Source of the DNA: Candidatus Tenderia electrophaga
GTDB lineage: Bacteria; Pseudomonadota; Gammaproteobacteria; Tenderiales; Tenderiaceae
Direction of reading: 5' to 3'
Assembly: GCA_001447805.1 (NCBI GenBank)
Contig: CP013099.1
Location: 744,001 to 808,000, forward strand
DNA length: 64,000 nucleotides
Shown here: piece by piece, positions 44,628 through 53,744 of the stretch
How positions within the stretch are numbered: position 1 is the first letter of the stretch
Layout: each line of letters starts with the position of its first letter
Translations under genes and position numbers: made by a program
Notes under the pieces: generated by a model
What the model was told of the DNA's origin: nothing
Databases searched by the model: none
What the model saw: only the letters and a program-made list of their open reading frames with translations

Positions 44628-44815
44628 GTAGGTTGGGGTAAGCGCAGCGCACCCCAACGCGTCAGACCTGTAGGGGCAGCACCCGGCGCCTGGAAGAAAT
44701 AGGTGGGTTGCAGCCATAAGGCATGAAGGGTAAGCGCATGCCGCGTACCCCAGCGCTTGGGGGCGCGGAAAGGGCGCCGTGTTGGGGTGCGCGGAATGCG
44801 CTTACCCCAACCTAC
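44628..44815. repeat. Inverted pair of GTAGGTTGGGGTAAGCGC-type repeats (MITE-like)
   Basis: Bases 44628-44658 begin GTAGGTTGGGGTAAGCGC and end GCACCCCAAC; 44781-44815 is their reverse complement with a 4-base insertion. Each copy also folds on itself (GTTGGGGT with ACCCCAAC). The 122 bases between them are non-coding. Repeats of this form are scattered in many proteobacterial genomes and behave like small non-autonomous elements. Confidence 0.7.
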
Positions 44816-44842
44816 GCCAAGGCATGGAATTGAGGCATTCTA

Positions 44843-47080
44843 ATGGGCAAAGCGGAAAAGACCATCCATCTCTCCATCGGCGGCATGAGCTGCGCTGGCT
44901 GTGTCGCGACAGTCGAGGAGGCGTTGCAAAAGGCACCGGGAGTGCGGCGCGCCAGTGTCAACTTCGCCGAGCACAGCGCCGACGTGGAAGGTGAGGTGGA
45001 CACCGATACACTGGTCCAGGCTGTCGAGGCGGCCGGTTACGAGGCGGCCGAGTTGCAGGGCACCGCAGCAGAGGCCGAGGAGAAGGAGGCGGCCGAGCAG
45101 GCCCACTACCGCGAGCTGCTGAAGAAGACGGGGGTGGCGGCGGCGCTGGGCGCGCCACTGGTGTTGCTCAGCGTCACCGGCAATATGCCCGAGTTGAGCG
45201 GGGCGGGGCGTTGGTTCTGGGGCGTGGTCGGGCTGATCACCCTCTTCGTCATGCGCTATTCCGGCGGCCGTTTCTTCACCGGCGCCTGGAAGTCATTCCG
45301 CAATCACAACGCCAACATGGATACGCTCATCGCTCTAGGCACCGGCGCGGCCTGGTTGTTCTCCATACTCATCATCCTGGTGCCGACCTTGGTGCCGGAG
45401 CAGGCGCGCCACGTCTATTTCGAGGCGGCGCTGATCATCATCGCCCTGATCAACTTCGGCTCGGCGTTGGAGATGCGCGCCCGCGGCAAGACCTCGGAGG
45501 CGATCAAGCGCCTTATCGGCCTGCAACCGAAAACGGCGCGGGTGGTGCGTGACGGCCGCGAACAGGACGTGCCCATCGAGCAGGTGGGGCTGAACGAAAC
45601 CCTGCGGGTGCGGCCGGGCGAGAAGATCGCCGTGGACGGCGAGATCATCGAGGGTCACTCCAATATCGACGAGTCCATGCTCACCGGCGAGCCCATGCCG
45701 GTGGCGAAGCAGGTGGGTGATGAGGTGGCCGCCGGGACCATGAACAAGTCCGGCACCTTCTTGTACCGCGCCACCCGCATCGGTAAGGACACCGCCCTGG
45801 CGCGCATTATCCAGATGGTGCGCCAGGCCCAGAACGCCAAACCGGCCATCGGCCGCCTGGCCGACAAGGTCTCCGCGGTATTCGTGCCCACGGTGCTGAT
45901 CATTGCCGTGATTACCTTGATAACCTGGTTCAATTTTGGGCCGGACCCCAAGGTCTCCTACATGCTGGTGGCCACCATGACGGTGCTGATCATCGCCTGC
46001 CCCTGCGCCCTGGGGCTGGCCACGCCCATCTCCATCATGGTCGGCGTGGGCAAGGCGGCCGAGTACGGCGTGTTGATCCGCAACGGCGAGGCGCTGCAGC
46101 GCGCCGGCCAGCTCACCACCATCGTGCTGGACAAGACCGGCACCGTGACCGAGGGGCGGCCCGCCGTGACCGAACTGGTACCGATCGAAGGCGATGAATC
46201 ACAGCTGCTGCAATTGGCCGCCAGCCTGGAGGCGGGTTCCGAACACCCGCTGGCCGAGGCCATCGTCACGGCGGCGCAAGCGCGCAATCTGGAATTGGGG
46301 TCGACCCAAAACTTCAATGCCATTACCGGACACGGTGTGGAGGGTGAGGTGGACGGCCGCCGACTATTGCTGGGCAACCGCAAGCTGATGACGGAGCGCG
46401 GCATCGATATCGGCGCCCATGAAGATCAGGCGCAACGGCTGGCCGACCAGGGCCAGACGCCCATGTTCGTGGCCGCCGACGGCCGCTATCTGGGCATCGT
46501 CTCGGTGGCCGACACCATCAAAGAGGATTCGCGGGCGGCCATCGAACGGTTGCATCAAAACGGCCTCAAGGTGGTGATGATTACCGGCGATAATCAAGCC
46601 ACCGCTGCGGCGGTGGCGAAACAGGTGGGCATTGATGAGGTGATGGCCGAGGTGCTGCCGGAAGACAAATCGGACAAGGTGGCCGCACTGCAAAAGCGCG
46701 GTGAGGTGGTGGCCATGGTGGGCGACGGCATCAACGACGCCCCGGCGTTGGCGCGCGCCGACGTGGGCTTCGCCATCGGCTCCGGCACCGACGTCGCTAT
46801 CGAGAGTGCCGACATCACCCTGATGCGCGGCTCGCTGCACGGCGTGGCGGATGCCATCAGTATCTCCAAGGCCACGGTGGGTAACATCAAACAGAACCTG
46901 TTCGGCGCCTTTGTCTACAACAGCCTGGGCATCCCCGTCGCCGCCGGCATCCTGTTCCCCGTCACCGGTCTGCTGCTCAACCCCATGATCGCCGGCGCGG
47001 CCATGGCCATGTCGTCGGTGACGGTGGTGAGCAATGCCAATCGGCTGCGTTGGTTCAAGCCGCACAGGAGCGGGTCATGA
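44843..47080 (+). CDS. copA: Copper-exporting P1B-1 ATPase with one HMA domain
   Basis: 745 residues. One N-terminal HMA domain ([17 protein letters not shown]). After the first helices come TGEPMP (actuator), [12 protein letters not shown] (CPC ion site in helix 6), DKTGTVTEG (phosphorylated Asp), and [23 protein letters not shown] with a CxxC HMA domain defines Cu(I)/Ag(I) exporters of the CopA kind. TGAGG precedes ATG 44843. Its stop overlaps the cupredoxin start (ATGA), so the two are co-translated. Confidence 0.95.
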   Translation: MGKAEKTIHLSIGGMSCAGCVATVEEALQKAPGVRRASVNFAEHSADVEGEVDTDTLVQAVEAAGYEAAELQGTAAEAEEKEAAEQAHYRELLKKTGVAAALGAPLVLLSVTGNMPELSGAGRWFWGVVGLITLFVMRYSGGRFFTGAWKSFRNHNANMDTLIALGTGAAWLFSILIILVPTLVPEQARHVYFEAALIIIALINFGSALEMRARGKTSEAIKRLIGLQPKTARVVRDGREQDVPIEQVGLNETLRVRPGEKIAVDGEIIEGHSNIDESMLTGEPMPVAKQVGDEVAAGTMNKSGTFLYRATRIGKDTALARIIQMVRQAQNAKPAIGRLADKVSAVFVPTVLIIAVITLITWFNFGPDPKVSYMLVATMTVLIIACPCALGLATPISIMVGVGKAAEYGVLIRNGEALQRAGQLTTIVLDKTGTVTEGRPAVTELVPIEGDESQLLQLAASLEAGSEHPLAEAIVTAAQARNLELGSTQNFNAITGHGVEGEVDGRRLLLGNRKLMTERGIDIGAHEDQAQRLADQGQTPMFVAADGRYLGIVSVADTIKEDSRAAIERLHQNGLKVVMITGDNQATAAAVAKQVGIDEVMAEVLPEDKSDKVAALQKRGEVVAMVGDGINDAPALARADVGFAIGSGTDVAIESADITLMRGSLHGVADAISISKATVGNIKQNLFGAFVYNSLGIPVAAGILFPVTGLLLNPMIAGAAMAMSSVTVVSNANRLRWFKPHRSGS

Positions 47081-47433
47081 GTCTTTGGGTGAACCTGTTG
47101 GGTCTGTTCTTGATCGGCTTTATCGTCTGGTGGTTTTGGCTGGCCAGGCCCGCACAGGTGCGCGCGGTGAGCGACAGCGTCGACGTGATTGTCGATAACG
47201 GCGTGTATACACCCGCCACCATTGAAGTGAACAGCGGTGCGACGGTCAACTTGAATTTTATCCGCCGTGACGCCTCACCCTGCGCCGAGCAAGTCATTTT
47301 CCCGGATTTGGAGATCAGCGTCGAGTTGCCGCTAAATCAAACTAAGCGGGTGGAGATTACGCCGCCGCAGGCGGGCGAATTTGCGTTTACCTGTCAGATG
47401 GGCATGTATCGCGGCATGCTGATTGTGAAGTGA
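47077..47433 (+). CDS. Membrane-anchored cupredoxin-like protein
   Basis: 118 residues. One N-terminal helix ([17 protein letters not shown]) anchors a small beta domain: [20 protein letters not shown] and the copper-site end [17 protein letters not shown]. Cys and Met in CQMGM are likely ligands; another Cys is in ASPCAEQ. The usual His ligands of plastocyanin are lacking. GGAG lies upstream. As it is coupled to copA, it may accept exported Cu(I) on the periplasmic side. Confidence 0.8.
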   Translation: MSLWVNLLGLFLIGFIVWWFWLARPAQVRAVSDSVDVIVDNGVYTPATIEVNSGATVNLNFIRRDASPCAEQVIFPDLEISVELPLNQTKRVEITPPQAGEFAFTCQMGMYRGMLIVK

Positions 47434-47476
47434 TTCGTCGCTACCCCAGCGATATATAGATTCATGCGACCCGCTT

Positions 47477-47506
47477 CTGACAAAGCCCAGCCCCCGGGGG
47501 TATAAT
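47477..47506 (+). promoter_or_regulatory. Sigma-70 promoter of sspA
   Basis: CTGACA (47477-47482), an 18-bp spacer and a perfect TATAAT (47501-47506) lie 88 bases before the sspA start. It marks a transcription start separate from the metal operon. Confidence 0.65.
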
Positions 47507-47593
47507 AACCAACCTCACAATGTGACGCGCATGCAGGCGCTGCGCGATCAACATATTCCATGCTTTAGTTATTACGTCCAGGGAGTTTGCATA

Positions 47594-48220
47594 ATGGCGG
47601 TATCTGCAGGTAGAAGGCCGGTGATGATCATTTATTCGGATAGCAATTGTCCCTATAGTCACCGCGCCAGGATGGTCCTGACAGAGAAGAACATCGTCGT
47701 CGAAGTCATCATCTTGAATGACGAACACCTGCCCGAAGACCTGTTGGAGCTCAACCCTTACAACTCCCTACCCACCCTGGTGGATCGAGATCTGGTGCTG
47801 TATCACTCGCGCATCATCATGGAATATCTGGACGAACGGTTTCCCCATCCATCACTGATGCCGGTGGACCCGGTATCGCGTGCCCAGAGCCGCCTGTTTC
47901 TTTACCGTATCGAACGTGACTGGTTCAGCCTGTTGGACGATCTCAGCGGTCCCGATACCAGCCGAGCCGACAAGGCCCGTATCATCCTGCGCGACGGCCT
48001 GATGGCGGTTGCGCCCATCTTCGAGCAAAAGCCCTTTTTTATGAGCGACGAGTTCAGTCTGGTGGATTGTAGCCTGGCGACCCTGTTGTGGCGTCTGCCC
48101 CAGTACCAGATCGAACTCCCGGCCCAGGCCAAGCCCCTGTTGCAATATGCTGAGCGCCTGTTTCAGCGCGATGCGTTTCAGGCCAGTTTGACCGACGAGG
48201 AGCGCGCCATTCGCGCCTAG
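47594..48220 (+). CDS. sspA: Stringent starvation protein A
   Basis: 208 residues with a GST-like fold: N-terminal thioredoxin-like domain (MIIYSDSNCPYSHRARMVLT, with NSLPTLVDRDLVLYHSRII) and helical C-terminal domain (MSDEFSLVDCSLATLLWRLP). SspA binds RNA polymerase and supports stress survival. ATG 47594 has AGGGAG upstream. sspB follows 38 bases later. In many gammaproteobacteria sspA follows petABC (cytochrome bc1); here a copper ATPase and a cupredoxin gene precede it. Confidence 0.93.
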   Translation: MAVSAGRRPVMIIYSDSNCPYSHRARMVLTEKNIVVEVIILNDEHLPEDLLELNPYNSLPTLVDRDLVLYHSRIIMEYLDERFPHPSLMPVDPVSRAQSRLFLYRIERDWFSLLDDLSGPDTSRADKARIILRDGLMAVAPIFEQKPFFMSDEFSLVDCSLATLLWRLPQYQIELPAQAKPLLQYAERLFQRDAFQASLTDEERAIRA

Positions 48221-48258
48221 GTGCCGAATCAGCAACGAGCAGCAAAAGGATTCAAACC

Positions 48259-48666
48259 ATGATTTCATCCCGCCCCTATCTGATCCGGGCCATCCATGAC
48301 TGGATCGTCGACAATAACCTCACCCCCTATCTGTTGGTGAACGCCGAGGCGGCCAATGTCACCGTGCCGGAGCAATATGTGCAGGACGGTCGTATTATTC
48401 TGAATATCGGCCCCCAGGCGGTGCGCAGTCTGGAGTTGACCAATGACTGGGTGATGTTCAACGCCCGTTTCGGCGGTGTTTCCATGCAGGTGAGCGTGCC
48501 GCCAGCGGCGGTGATGGCGGTGTATGCCAAGGAAAACGGCCGCGGCATGGTGTTCTCCGACGAGGACGAGTCCATGGACGACGGGGATCAGGGGCCGCAA
48601 CCGCCGGACAACGAACCCTCGGGGCCGGCGGGTAAACGGCGCCCCAATCTGCGAGTGGTGAAGTAA
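48259..48666 (+). CDS. sspB: ClpXP adaptor SspB
   Basis: 135 residues. The N-terminal substrate-binding domain is clear (YLIRAIHDWIVDNNLTPYLL, then LNIGPQAVRSLELTNDWVMF). An acidic Pro-rich linker (DEDESMDDGDQGPQPPDNEP) leads to the C-terminal ClpX-binding tail RPNLRVVK. SspB delivers ssrA-tagged proteins to ClpXP. It shares the sspA promoter. Confidence 0.95.
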   Translation: MISSRPYLIRAIHDWIVDNNLTPYLLVNAEAANVTVPEQYVQDGRIILNIGPQAVRSLELTNDWVMFNARFGGVSMQVSVPPAAVMAVYAKENGRGMVFSDEDESMDDGDQGPQPPDNEPSGPAGKRRPNLRVVK

Positions 48667-48715
48667 CGCCGCCAATGCGCCTCACGGCGCTGCGTGGTCG
48701 GACCAAGCTGTGCCG

Positions 48716-48748
48716 GCGCCGGGCGAGTCATGGTCCGGCGCTTTTTTT
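48716..48748 (+). terminator. Rho-independent terminator after sspB
   Basis: Stem GCGCCGG (48716-48722) and CCGGCGC (48735-48741) with a 12-base loop, followed by seven T. It lies 50 bases past the sspB stop. Confidence 0.9.
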
Positions 48749-48769
48749 ACGCGAATTACTTTGAATGGT

Positions 48770-48788
48770 AATGATATTGACAATCATT
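48770..48788. promoter_or_regulatory. Fur-box-like dyad overlapping a -35 element
   Basis: AATGAT-ATTGACA-ATCATT is a 19-bp dyad close to the Fur consensus (GATAATGATAATCATTATC core). A TTGACA (48777-48782) lies inside it, with a weak -10 (near 48800, TAAACAT). It is placed to repress the gene at 48913 by iron or another metal. Confidence 0.6.
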
Positions 48789-48912
48789 CGTATTAATGTA
48801 AACATCGCGCTCAGTTGATTGGCCGAAGGCTGTGAAATCGACCGCCGGCTTGGCCTCATGGCACGCCCAGCCGGCCAACCATTATCCGTCCCAGTTAACG
48901 AGAGAGGATCTC

Positions 48913-49290
48913 ATGAAAGTATTAAACCTTGTATTCGCTGCCGTGCTGATGCTCCCGGCATCCATTTCCACCGTGGTTGCTGATGAGCTTCCCGACCACT
49001 TTGAGGGGTTGCCCGCCGAGACGTTGGCGCAGGCGATGACCAACTTCTCCGAATACAACGCCAAGCTCGCCGACATTATCAAGCAGGATAAATTGGTGGA
49101 GAAGGATCTTCATGAAGTGCACCGGCTGACCTACACTCTAGAAAACGCACTTGGTAAAATGGCCAGCGAGGTAAGCGAGTTGGCGGAGACACTGGAAGCG
49201 GTGCACCTGGCCTCGGAAAGCGGCGATGCCGACACCGTAACAGCACAGGGCCAGACCTATCTGGATACTGCCCGGCAGCTGGTGAAGTAA
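48913..49290 (+). CDS. Small exported helical protein (DUF6746/cytochrome b562-like)
   Basis: 125 residues. Signal peptide LVFAAVLMLPASISTVVADE, then an all-helical mature part with heptad character (LAQAMTNFSEYNAKLADIIK; LHEVHRLTYTLENALGKMAS; LAETLEAVHLASESGDADTV). One His near the middle (EVHRLTY) and Met residues could bind a cofactor, but the b562 heme ligands are not evident. AGAGGATC lies before the ATG. A Fur-like site upstream points to metal control. The exact family is uncertain. Confidence 0.7.
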   Translation: MKVLNLVFAAVLMLPASISTVVADELPDHFEGLPAETLAQAMTNFSEYNAKLADIIKQDKLVEKDLHEVHRLTYTLENALGKMASEVSELAETLEAVHLASESGDADTVTAQGQTYLDTARQLVK

Positions 49291-49347
49291 TCCCGTTATG
49301 TAACCCGCTTGGCAAGAGGTCGGCTTGATGCCCATTTAGGGGGCGCG

Positions 49348-49842
49348 ATGATCAAGGTCGTTTGCGAAGAGATCACTCAGCTGCGGGTGGATGCCATTGT
49401 CAATGCCGCTAATACCGCCTTGCGCCCCGGCGGCGGGGTGGACGGCGCCATTCGTCGCGCCGCCGGCCCTGAACTGAACCAGGCCTGCGAACGGCTGGGC
49501 GGTTGCCCCACCGGTGAGGCGCGCCTGACCCCCGGATTTCGCCTGCCCGCCCGCTATGTGATCCATACCGCCGGGCCGGTCTGGCAGGGCGGCGCGCATA
49601 ATGAGGCGGAGCTGCTGAAGAGTTGTTACCGGGAGAGCTTCAAGTGGGCCCTGGACAAAGGCCTGCGCAGCATCGCCTTTCCCTGCATCAGTACCGGTGT
49701 GTACGCCTATCCCAGGGAGGCTGCGGCCAAGATCGCCGTGACCCATATGCAGGCTTTTGAAGATCGTTTTACCGAGATCATCGCCTGCTGCCATTCGGAG
49801 GACGACGAAAAGATCTATCTCAATGCCCTCGGGCGCAGTTAG
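49348..49842 (+). CDS. Macro-domain protein, probable O-acetyl-ADP-ribose deacetylase
   Basis: 164 residues, one macro domain: VDAIVNAANTALRPGGGVDG near the N-terminus, ARYVIHTAGPVW, and the phosphate loop FPCISTGVYAYP. These are the ADP-ribose-binding loops of the MacroD/YmdB class; the Asn of NAAN and the Gly-rich loop are needed for deacetylation. ATG 49348 has TAGGGGG upstream. It faces the minus-strand DUF454 gene, with 15 bases between the two ends. Confidence 0.92.
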   Translation: MIKVVCEEITQLRVDAIVNAANTALRPGGGVDGAIRRAAGPELNQACERLGGCPTGEARLTPGFRLPARYVIHTAGPVWQGGAHNEAELLKSCYRESFKWALDKGLRSIAFPCISTGVYAYPREAAAKIAVTHMQAFEDRFTEIIACCHSEDDEKIYLNALGRS

Positions 49843-49857
49843 GTCTGTTAACAGGCC

Positions 49858-50241
49858 CTAGTGATGGTTGCGCAGTGGGGTCAGTTCTTCAGTGGTGGGT
49901 AATTTCAAGATGATACCAATGGGCACCAGCAATAGGGCGAGCACCAGCAGTTGCAGGCTGCCCGACTCCAGCAGCACAAGCGACACGGTGCCGGCGCACA
50001 GAATACTGGTGATGGCCACCCGCTTGGCGCGCCGGGGCATGGAGCGGGTCGCCTGCCAATCACGGATCATGGGGCCGAAGACGCGACTGGCCAACAACCA
50101 TTGATAAAAACGTTCGGAAGATTTGCCGAAACAGGCCGCCGCCGCCAATACGAAACAGGTGGTCGGCATGAGCGGCAGGATGACGCCCAGTAGCGCCAGT
50201 GCCAGAAAGAAAAAACCCAGAATAACCAAAAAGGGTTTCAT
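49858..50241 (-). CDS. DUF454 (YbaN-type) inner membrane protein
   Basis: 127 residues with about three helices. The family pattern is clear: LGVILPLMPTTCFVLAAAAC, FGKSSERFYQWLLASRVFGP and the following IRDWQATRSMPRRAK. Function is not known. A second, related gene lies just upstream on the same strand (50329), so these are tandem paralogues. Confidence 0.85.
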   Translation of the reverse strand: MKPFLVILGFFFLALALLGVILPLMPTTCFVLAAAACFGKSSERFYQWLLASRVFGPMIRDWQATRSMPRRAKRVAITSILCAGTVSLVLLESGSLQLLVLALLLVPIGIILKLPTTEELTPLRNHH

Positions 50242-50328
50242 TTTTTGTTGTCTCCCGCCTCGGTTTGATCATCGGTCCCTATCTACTAGTATCGGGTGCG
50301 GCGGCCGCAACTATAGGGTTATTCCGGT

Positions 50329-50700
50329 TTAATGACAGTCGGCAGCTGGGCTGCTGGGCAGGCGTAGGAGGATGATGGCGGGAATGAGTAAAAAGCTCGC
50401 CACCAGGAGTTTCAGCAGCAGGCTGTCCATCAGGTAGACGGACAGGGCGCCGCTGGCGATCAGGAGGGCGAGGGCCGCGCGTTTGGCCCGTTTGGGGATG
50501 GAGCGCGTGGTTTGCCAGTGATGAATGAGCGCGCCGAAATGGCGGCTGGCCAGCAGCCACTGATGAAGGCGCTGCGACGATTTGGCGAAGCAGGCGGCCG
50601 CCACCAATACGAAAGGCACGGTGGGTAGCAAGGGCAGGAATATGCCTACAAAACCGAGCCCGACGCAACAAACGCCGATGCACAGTAACACGGGCTTCAT
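50329..50700 (-). CDS. DUF454 (YbaN-type) inner membrane protein, paralogue
   Basis: 123 residues. The same blocks as the gene at 49858: GIFLPLLPTVPFVLVAAACF, FAKSSQRLHQWLLASRHFG and HHWQTTRSIPKRAKRAAL. It begins 5 bases after the stop of the oxidase gene and so is probably in its operon. Function unknown. Confidence 0.85.
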   Translation of the reverse strand: MKPVLLCIGVCCVGLGFVGIFLPLLPTVPFVLVAAACFAKSSQRLHQWLLASRHFGALIHHWQTTRSIPKRAKRAALALLIASGALSVYLMDSLLLKLLVASFLLIPAIILLRLPSSPAADCH

Positions 50701-50705
50701 AGCAG

Positions 50706-52097
50706 TCAGCCCGGTGCCGGGGGCAGCGTTTTGCCCGGGTTGAGGATATTGTGTGGATCGAACTGGGCCTTGATGCGACGCATCAGCTCCAGGGTGGCGG
50801 CGTCGATTTCGCGTGCCACGAAGTCGCGTTTTTCCAGGCCCACACCGTGTTCCCCGGAAATGCTGCCATTGAGTCGCAGCACTAGAGTAAACACCTCGTC
50901 CAGGCAGTGGTCGGCATTCTCCATTTGTTGCGGATCATCCGGGTCGATGAGCAGATTGACGTGGATATTGCCGTTGCCGGCATGGCCGAAATTGACGATA
51001 GTGATGGCGTATTTTTGCGCCAGTTGCTCCAATCCCCCGATCAGAGCCGGCATTTCCGATACCGGCACCACTACGTCTTCATTGATCTTTTTCGGGGCGA
51101 TGTTGCGCAGCGCCGGCGACAGGGCCTTGCGCGTTTGCCATAGCCGCTGCACCTCGGCCTCACTCTGGGCCAAGGTGACGTCGATCACGCCCGCGGTGCG
51201 CGCCGCCGCCGCCACCCGCTCGGCGGCCTGCTCCAGGCCTGCCTCGAGGCCGTCCACCTCAATCATGAGCATGGCGCCGGCGCCTTCAGGCAGCTCGGCC
51301 TGGGAATAGTTGCGAATCATCTCGATGGCCTGGCCGTCGATGAATTCCAGGGCGCAGGGGATGACCGGCTGGGCCATGATGGCCGATACCGCCGCCGCGG
51401 CGCTGCCGATGTCGCGATAGACCGCTTGCAGGGTGAGCTTGGCCTCCGGCAGCGGCGTCAGCTTCAGGGTCGCCTCGGTGATCACCGCCAGGGTGCCCTC
51501 GGAGCCGATCAGCAGTCGGGTCAGGTCATAGCCCACCACCCCCTTGGTGGTATAGACCCCGGTGCGGATCTCGCGACCTTCGCCGGTGACGGCGCGCAGG
51601 CCGAGCACGTTGTCGCGGGTGGCGCCGTACTTCACGGTGCGCGGCCCGGCCGAGTTGTAGGCCAGATTGCCGCCCACGGTGCAGAAGGCGGCGCTGGTGG
51701 GGTCGGGCGACCAGAAGAAACCGTGTTCCTTGGCCGCGTCCTGTACCTGCTGGTTGGTGATGCCCGGCTCTACCACCATGACGCGGTTGGCCGGGTCCAT
51801 CTTGATGAGGCGCGTCATACGCTCCATGGAGAGCACGATGCCACCGTGAACGGGCACAGTGGCACCGGTGGTGCCGGTGCCGCGGCCGCGCGCGATGAGC
51901 GGGATCTTCTCTTGATGGCAGAGCTCGACCAGGCGCTGGATTTGGGCATGGTCGGTGGCCATCACCACGGCCTCGGGCAGGGCCTGGCGGCGGCTGTTGT
52001 CATAGCCGTAGGGCCAGCAGTCCGAGGGCTCGGTGAGGACGTTGTCAGCGCCGCTGGCCTGGATGAGGCGCTTGCGAAAGGCGGGATCGATGCTCAC
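50706..52097 (-). CDS. FAD-linked D-2-hydroxyacid dehydrogenase (GlcD/D-lactate dehydrogenase type)
   Basis: 463 residues. The FAD-binding part shows IARGRGTGTTGATVPVHGGI, VEPGITNQQVQDAAKEHGF and GGNLAYNSAGPRTVKYG. The C-terminal FAD-oxidase domain has NFGHAGNGNIHVNLL and GSISGEHGVGLEKRDF. These oxidise glycolate, D-lactate or similar acids and pass electrons to quinone or cytochrome. It has a GTG start that overlaps the stop of the BON gene (GTGA). No GlcE/GlcF-like partners are nearby, which favours a single-subunit D-lactate dehydrogenase. Confidence 0.9.
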   Translation of the reverse strand: MSIDPAFRKRLIQASGADNVLTEPSDCWPYGYDNSRRQALPEAVVMATDHAQIQRLVELCHQEKIPLIARGRGTGTTGATVPVHGGIVLSMERMTRLIKMDPANRVMVVEPGITNQQVQDAAKEHGFFWSPDPTSAAFCTVGGNLAYNSAGPRTVKYGATRDNVLGLRAVTGEGREIRTGVYTTKGVVGYDLTRLLIGSEGTLAVITEATLKLTPLPEAKLTLQAVYRDIGSAAAAVSAIMAQPVIPCALEFIDGQAIEMIRNYSQAELPEGAGAMLMIEVDGLEAGLEQAAERVAAAARTAGVIDVTLAQSEAEVQRLWQTRKALSPALRNIAPKKINEDVVVPVSEMPALIGGLEQLAQKYAITIVNFGHAGNGNIHVNLLIDPDDPQQMENADHCLDEVFTLVLRLNGSISGEHGVGLEKRDFVAREIDAATLELMRRIKAQFDPHNILNPGKTLPPAPG

Positions 52098-52684
52098 GTG
52101 GCGGAGGGCTGGATGTATTCGAACAGCTTGACGATTTGTTTGATGTCTTTCACCTGGCGCGCCTTATTGGCGGCGATATCGCCCTCTGCGCGCGTCACCA
52201 GGCCCATGAGATAGACAATCTGGTTTTCGGTCACCACCTTGATATTCAGCGCCTTGATGCCCTCGGTATTGAGCAGGGTGGATTTGACCTTGGTGGTGAT
52301 CCAGGTGTCCAGCCGGCGTGAGGCGAACTCGGATTGCGGGGCGACAATGGTCTCGTTGTAGATCTTTTTCACCTTGTCCACATGCTGGGCATGGCGCACC
52401 ACCCGGGCGCGCATCTCGGCCGTGGGCACTTCACCGGTGAGCAATACCACCCGGTTATAACTGGTGACACTGACGTTGACATCGCGTTTCAGGCTGTCAT
52501 CGGTGTAGATGGCCTCCTTGATCTTGAGCTCGATGCTGTTGTCGTCGACCATGGTGGTGGTGGCCCGCCGGTCCACCGCGGCGGCGCCCACCACGGCACC
52601 GCCGGCGATAATGGCCGGGCCGGCGGCGCAGCCGTAGAGTGAGATCAGGCTGACCAGGGCGAGGGTTAAGCGCAGCGCTGGCAT
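52094..52684 (-). CDS. dolP: BON-domain outer-membrane lipoprotein (DolP/YraP-like)
   Basis: 196 residues. Lipobox SLYGCAAG (Cys19). Two BON domains: from IELKIKEAIYTDDSLKRDVN to LTGEVPTAEMRARVV, and from TTKVKSTLLNTEGIKALNIK to LMGLVTRAEGDIAANKA. DolP localises to the division site and keeps outer-membrane integrity. It follows diaA on this strand, as in many gammaproteobacteria. AAGGATAG precedes the ATG. Confidence 0.92.
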   Translation of the reverse strand: MPALRLTLALVSLISLYGCAAGPAIIAGGAVVGAAAVDRRATTTMVDDNSIELKIKEAIYTDDSLKRDVNVSVTSYNRVVLLTGEVPTAEMRARVVRHAQHVDKVKKIYNETIVAPQSEFASRRLDTWITTKVKSTLLNTEGIKALNIKVVTENQIVYLMGLVTRAEGDIAANKARQVKDIKQIVKLFEYIQPSAT

Positions 52685-52690
52685 ACGGGT

Positions 52691-53308
<618 letters not shown>

Positions 53309-53372
53309 TCATTGATTCGGAGTGTAACCCTGGCCCGGATTTCGTGCCATGAGTTGTGGCGGGAAATCCGGG

Positions 53373-53744
53373 CTAGCCCGCTTGAAACGCATCTTGAATC
53401 CATTCGATGTGCAGCGCCTTCGGCGCCGGGCGCATGGAGATGACATCGAAACGGGCCGGTTGTTGCGCCCGGCGCGGTTGCCGCTGCAGGTAATGGGCGG
53501 CAGCGTTAATCAGCTTTTGTTGCTTGCGTCGATCCACCGTTTCGGCGCCGGAGCCAAAGCCGCTGTTGCGCCGGTAACGCACTTCGACGAAGACGGTGGT
53601 ATTGCCGTGCTGCATGATCAGGTCGATCTCGCCCTGGCGGCAGCGGTAGTTGCGTTCCACCAGGCTCAGGCCCTGATCTGCCAGATAGGCACAGGCTTGG
53701 GCTTCGGCGTGGGTGCCGGCGGTCTGCTGCGCGGTCTTGCTCAT
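53373..53744 (-). CDS. yraN: UPF0102 family protein YraN
   Basis: 123 residues with a predicted nuclease-like fold: GTHAEAQACAYLADQGLSLV, RNYRCRQGEIDLIMQHGNTT and VFVEVRYRRNSGFGSGAETV. The GEIDLI and VFVEVRYR elements match the restriction-endonuclease-like core of this family. The ATG overlaps the lpoA stop by 4 bases (ATGA). Its function is not settled. Confidence 0.93.
   Translation of the reverse strand: MSKTAQQTAGTHAEAQACAYLADQGLSLVERNYRCRQGEIDLIMQHGNTTVFVEVRYRRNSGFGSGAETVDRRKQQKLINAAAHYLQRQPRRAQQPARFDVISMRPAPKALHIEWIQDAFQAG

Noticed and set aside
49843-49857. Short palindrome between the convergent macro-domain and DUF454 genes
   Set aside because: It lacks a T-tract on either strand, so a terminator call is not supported.
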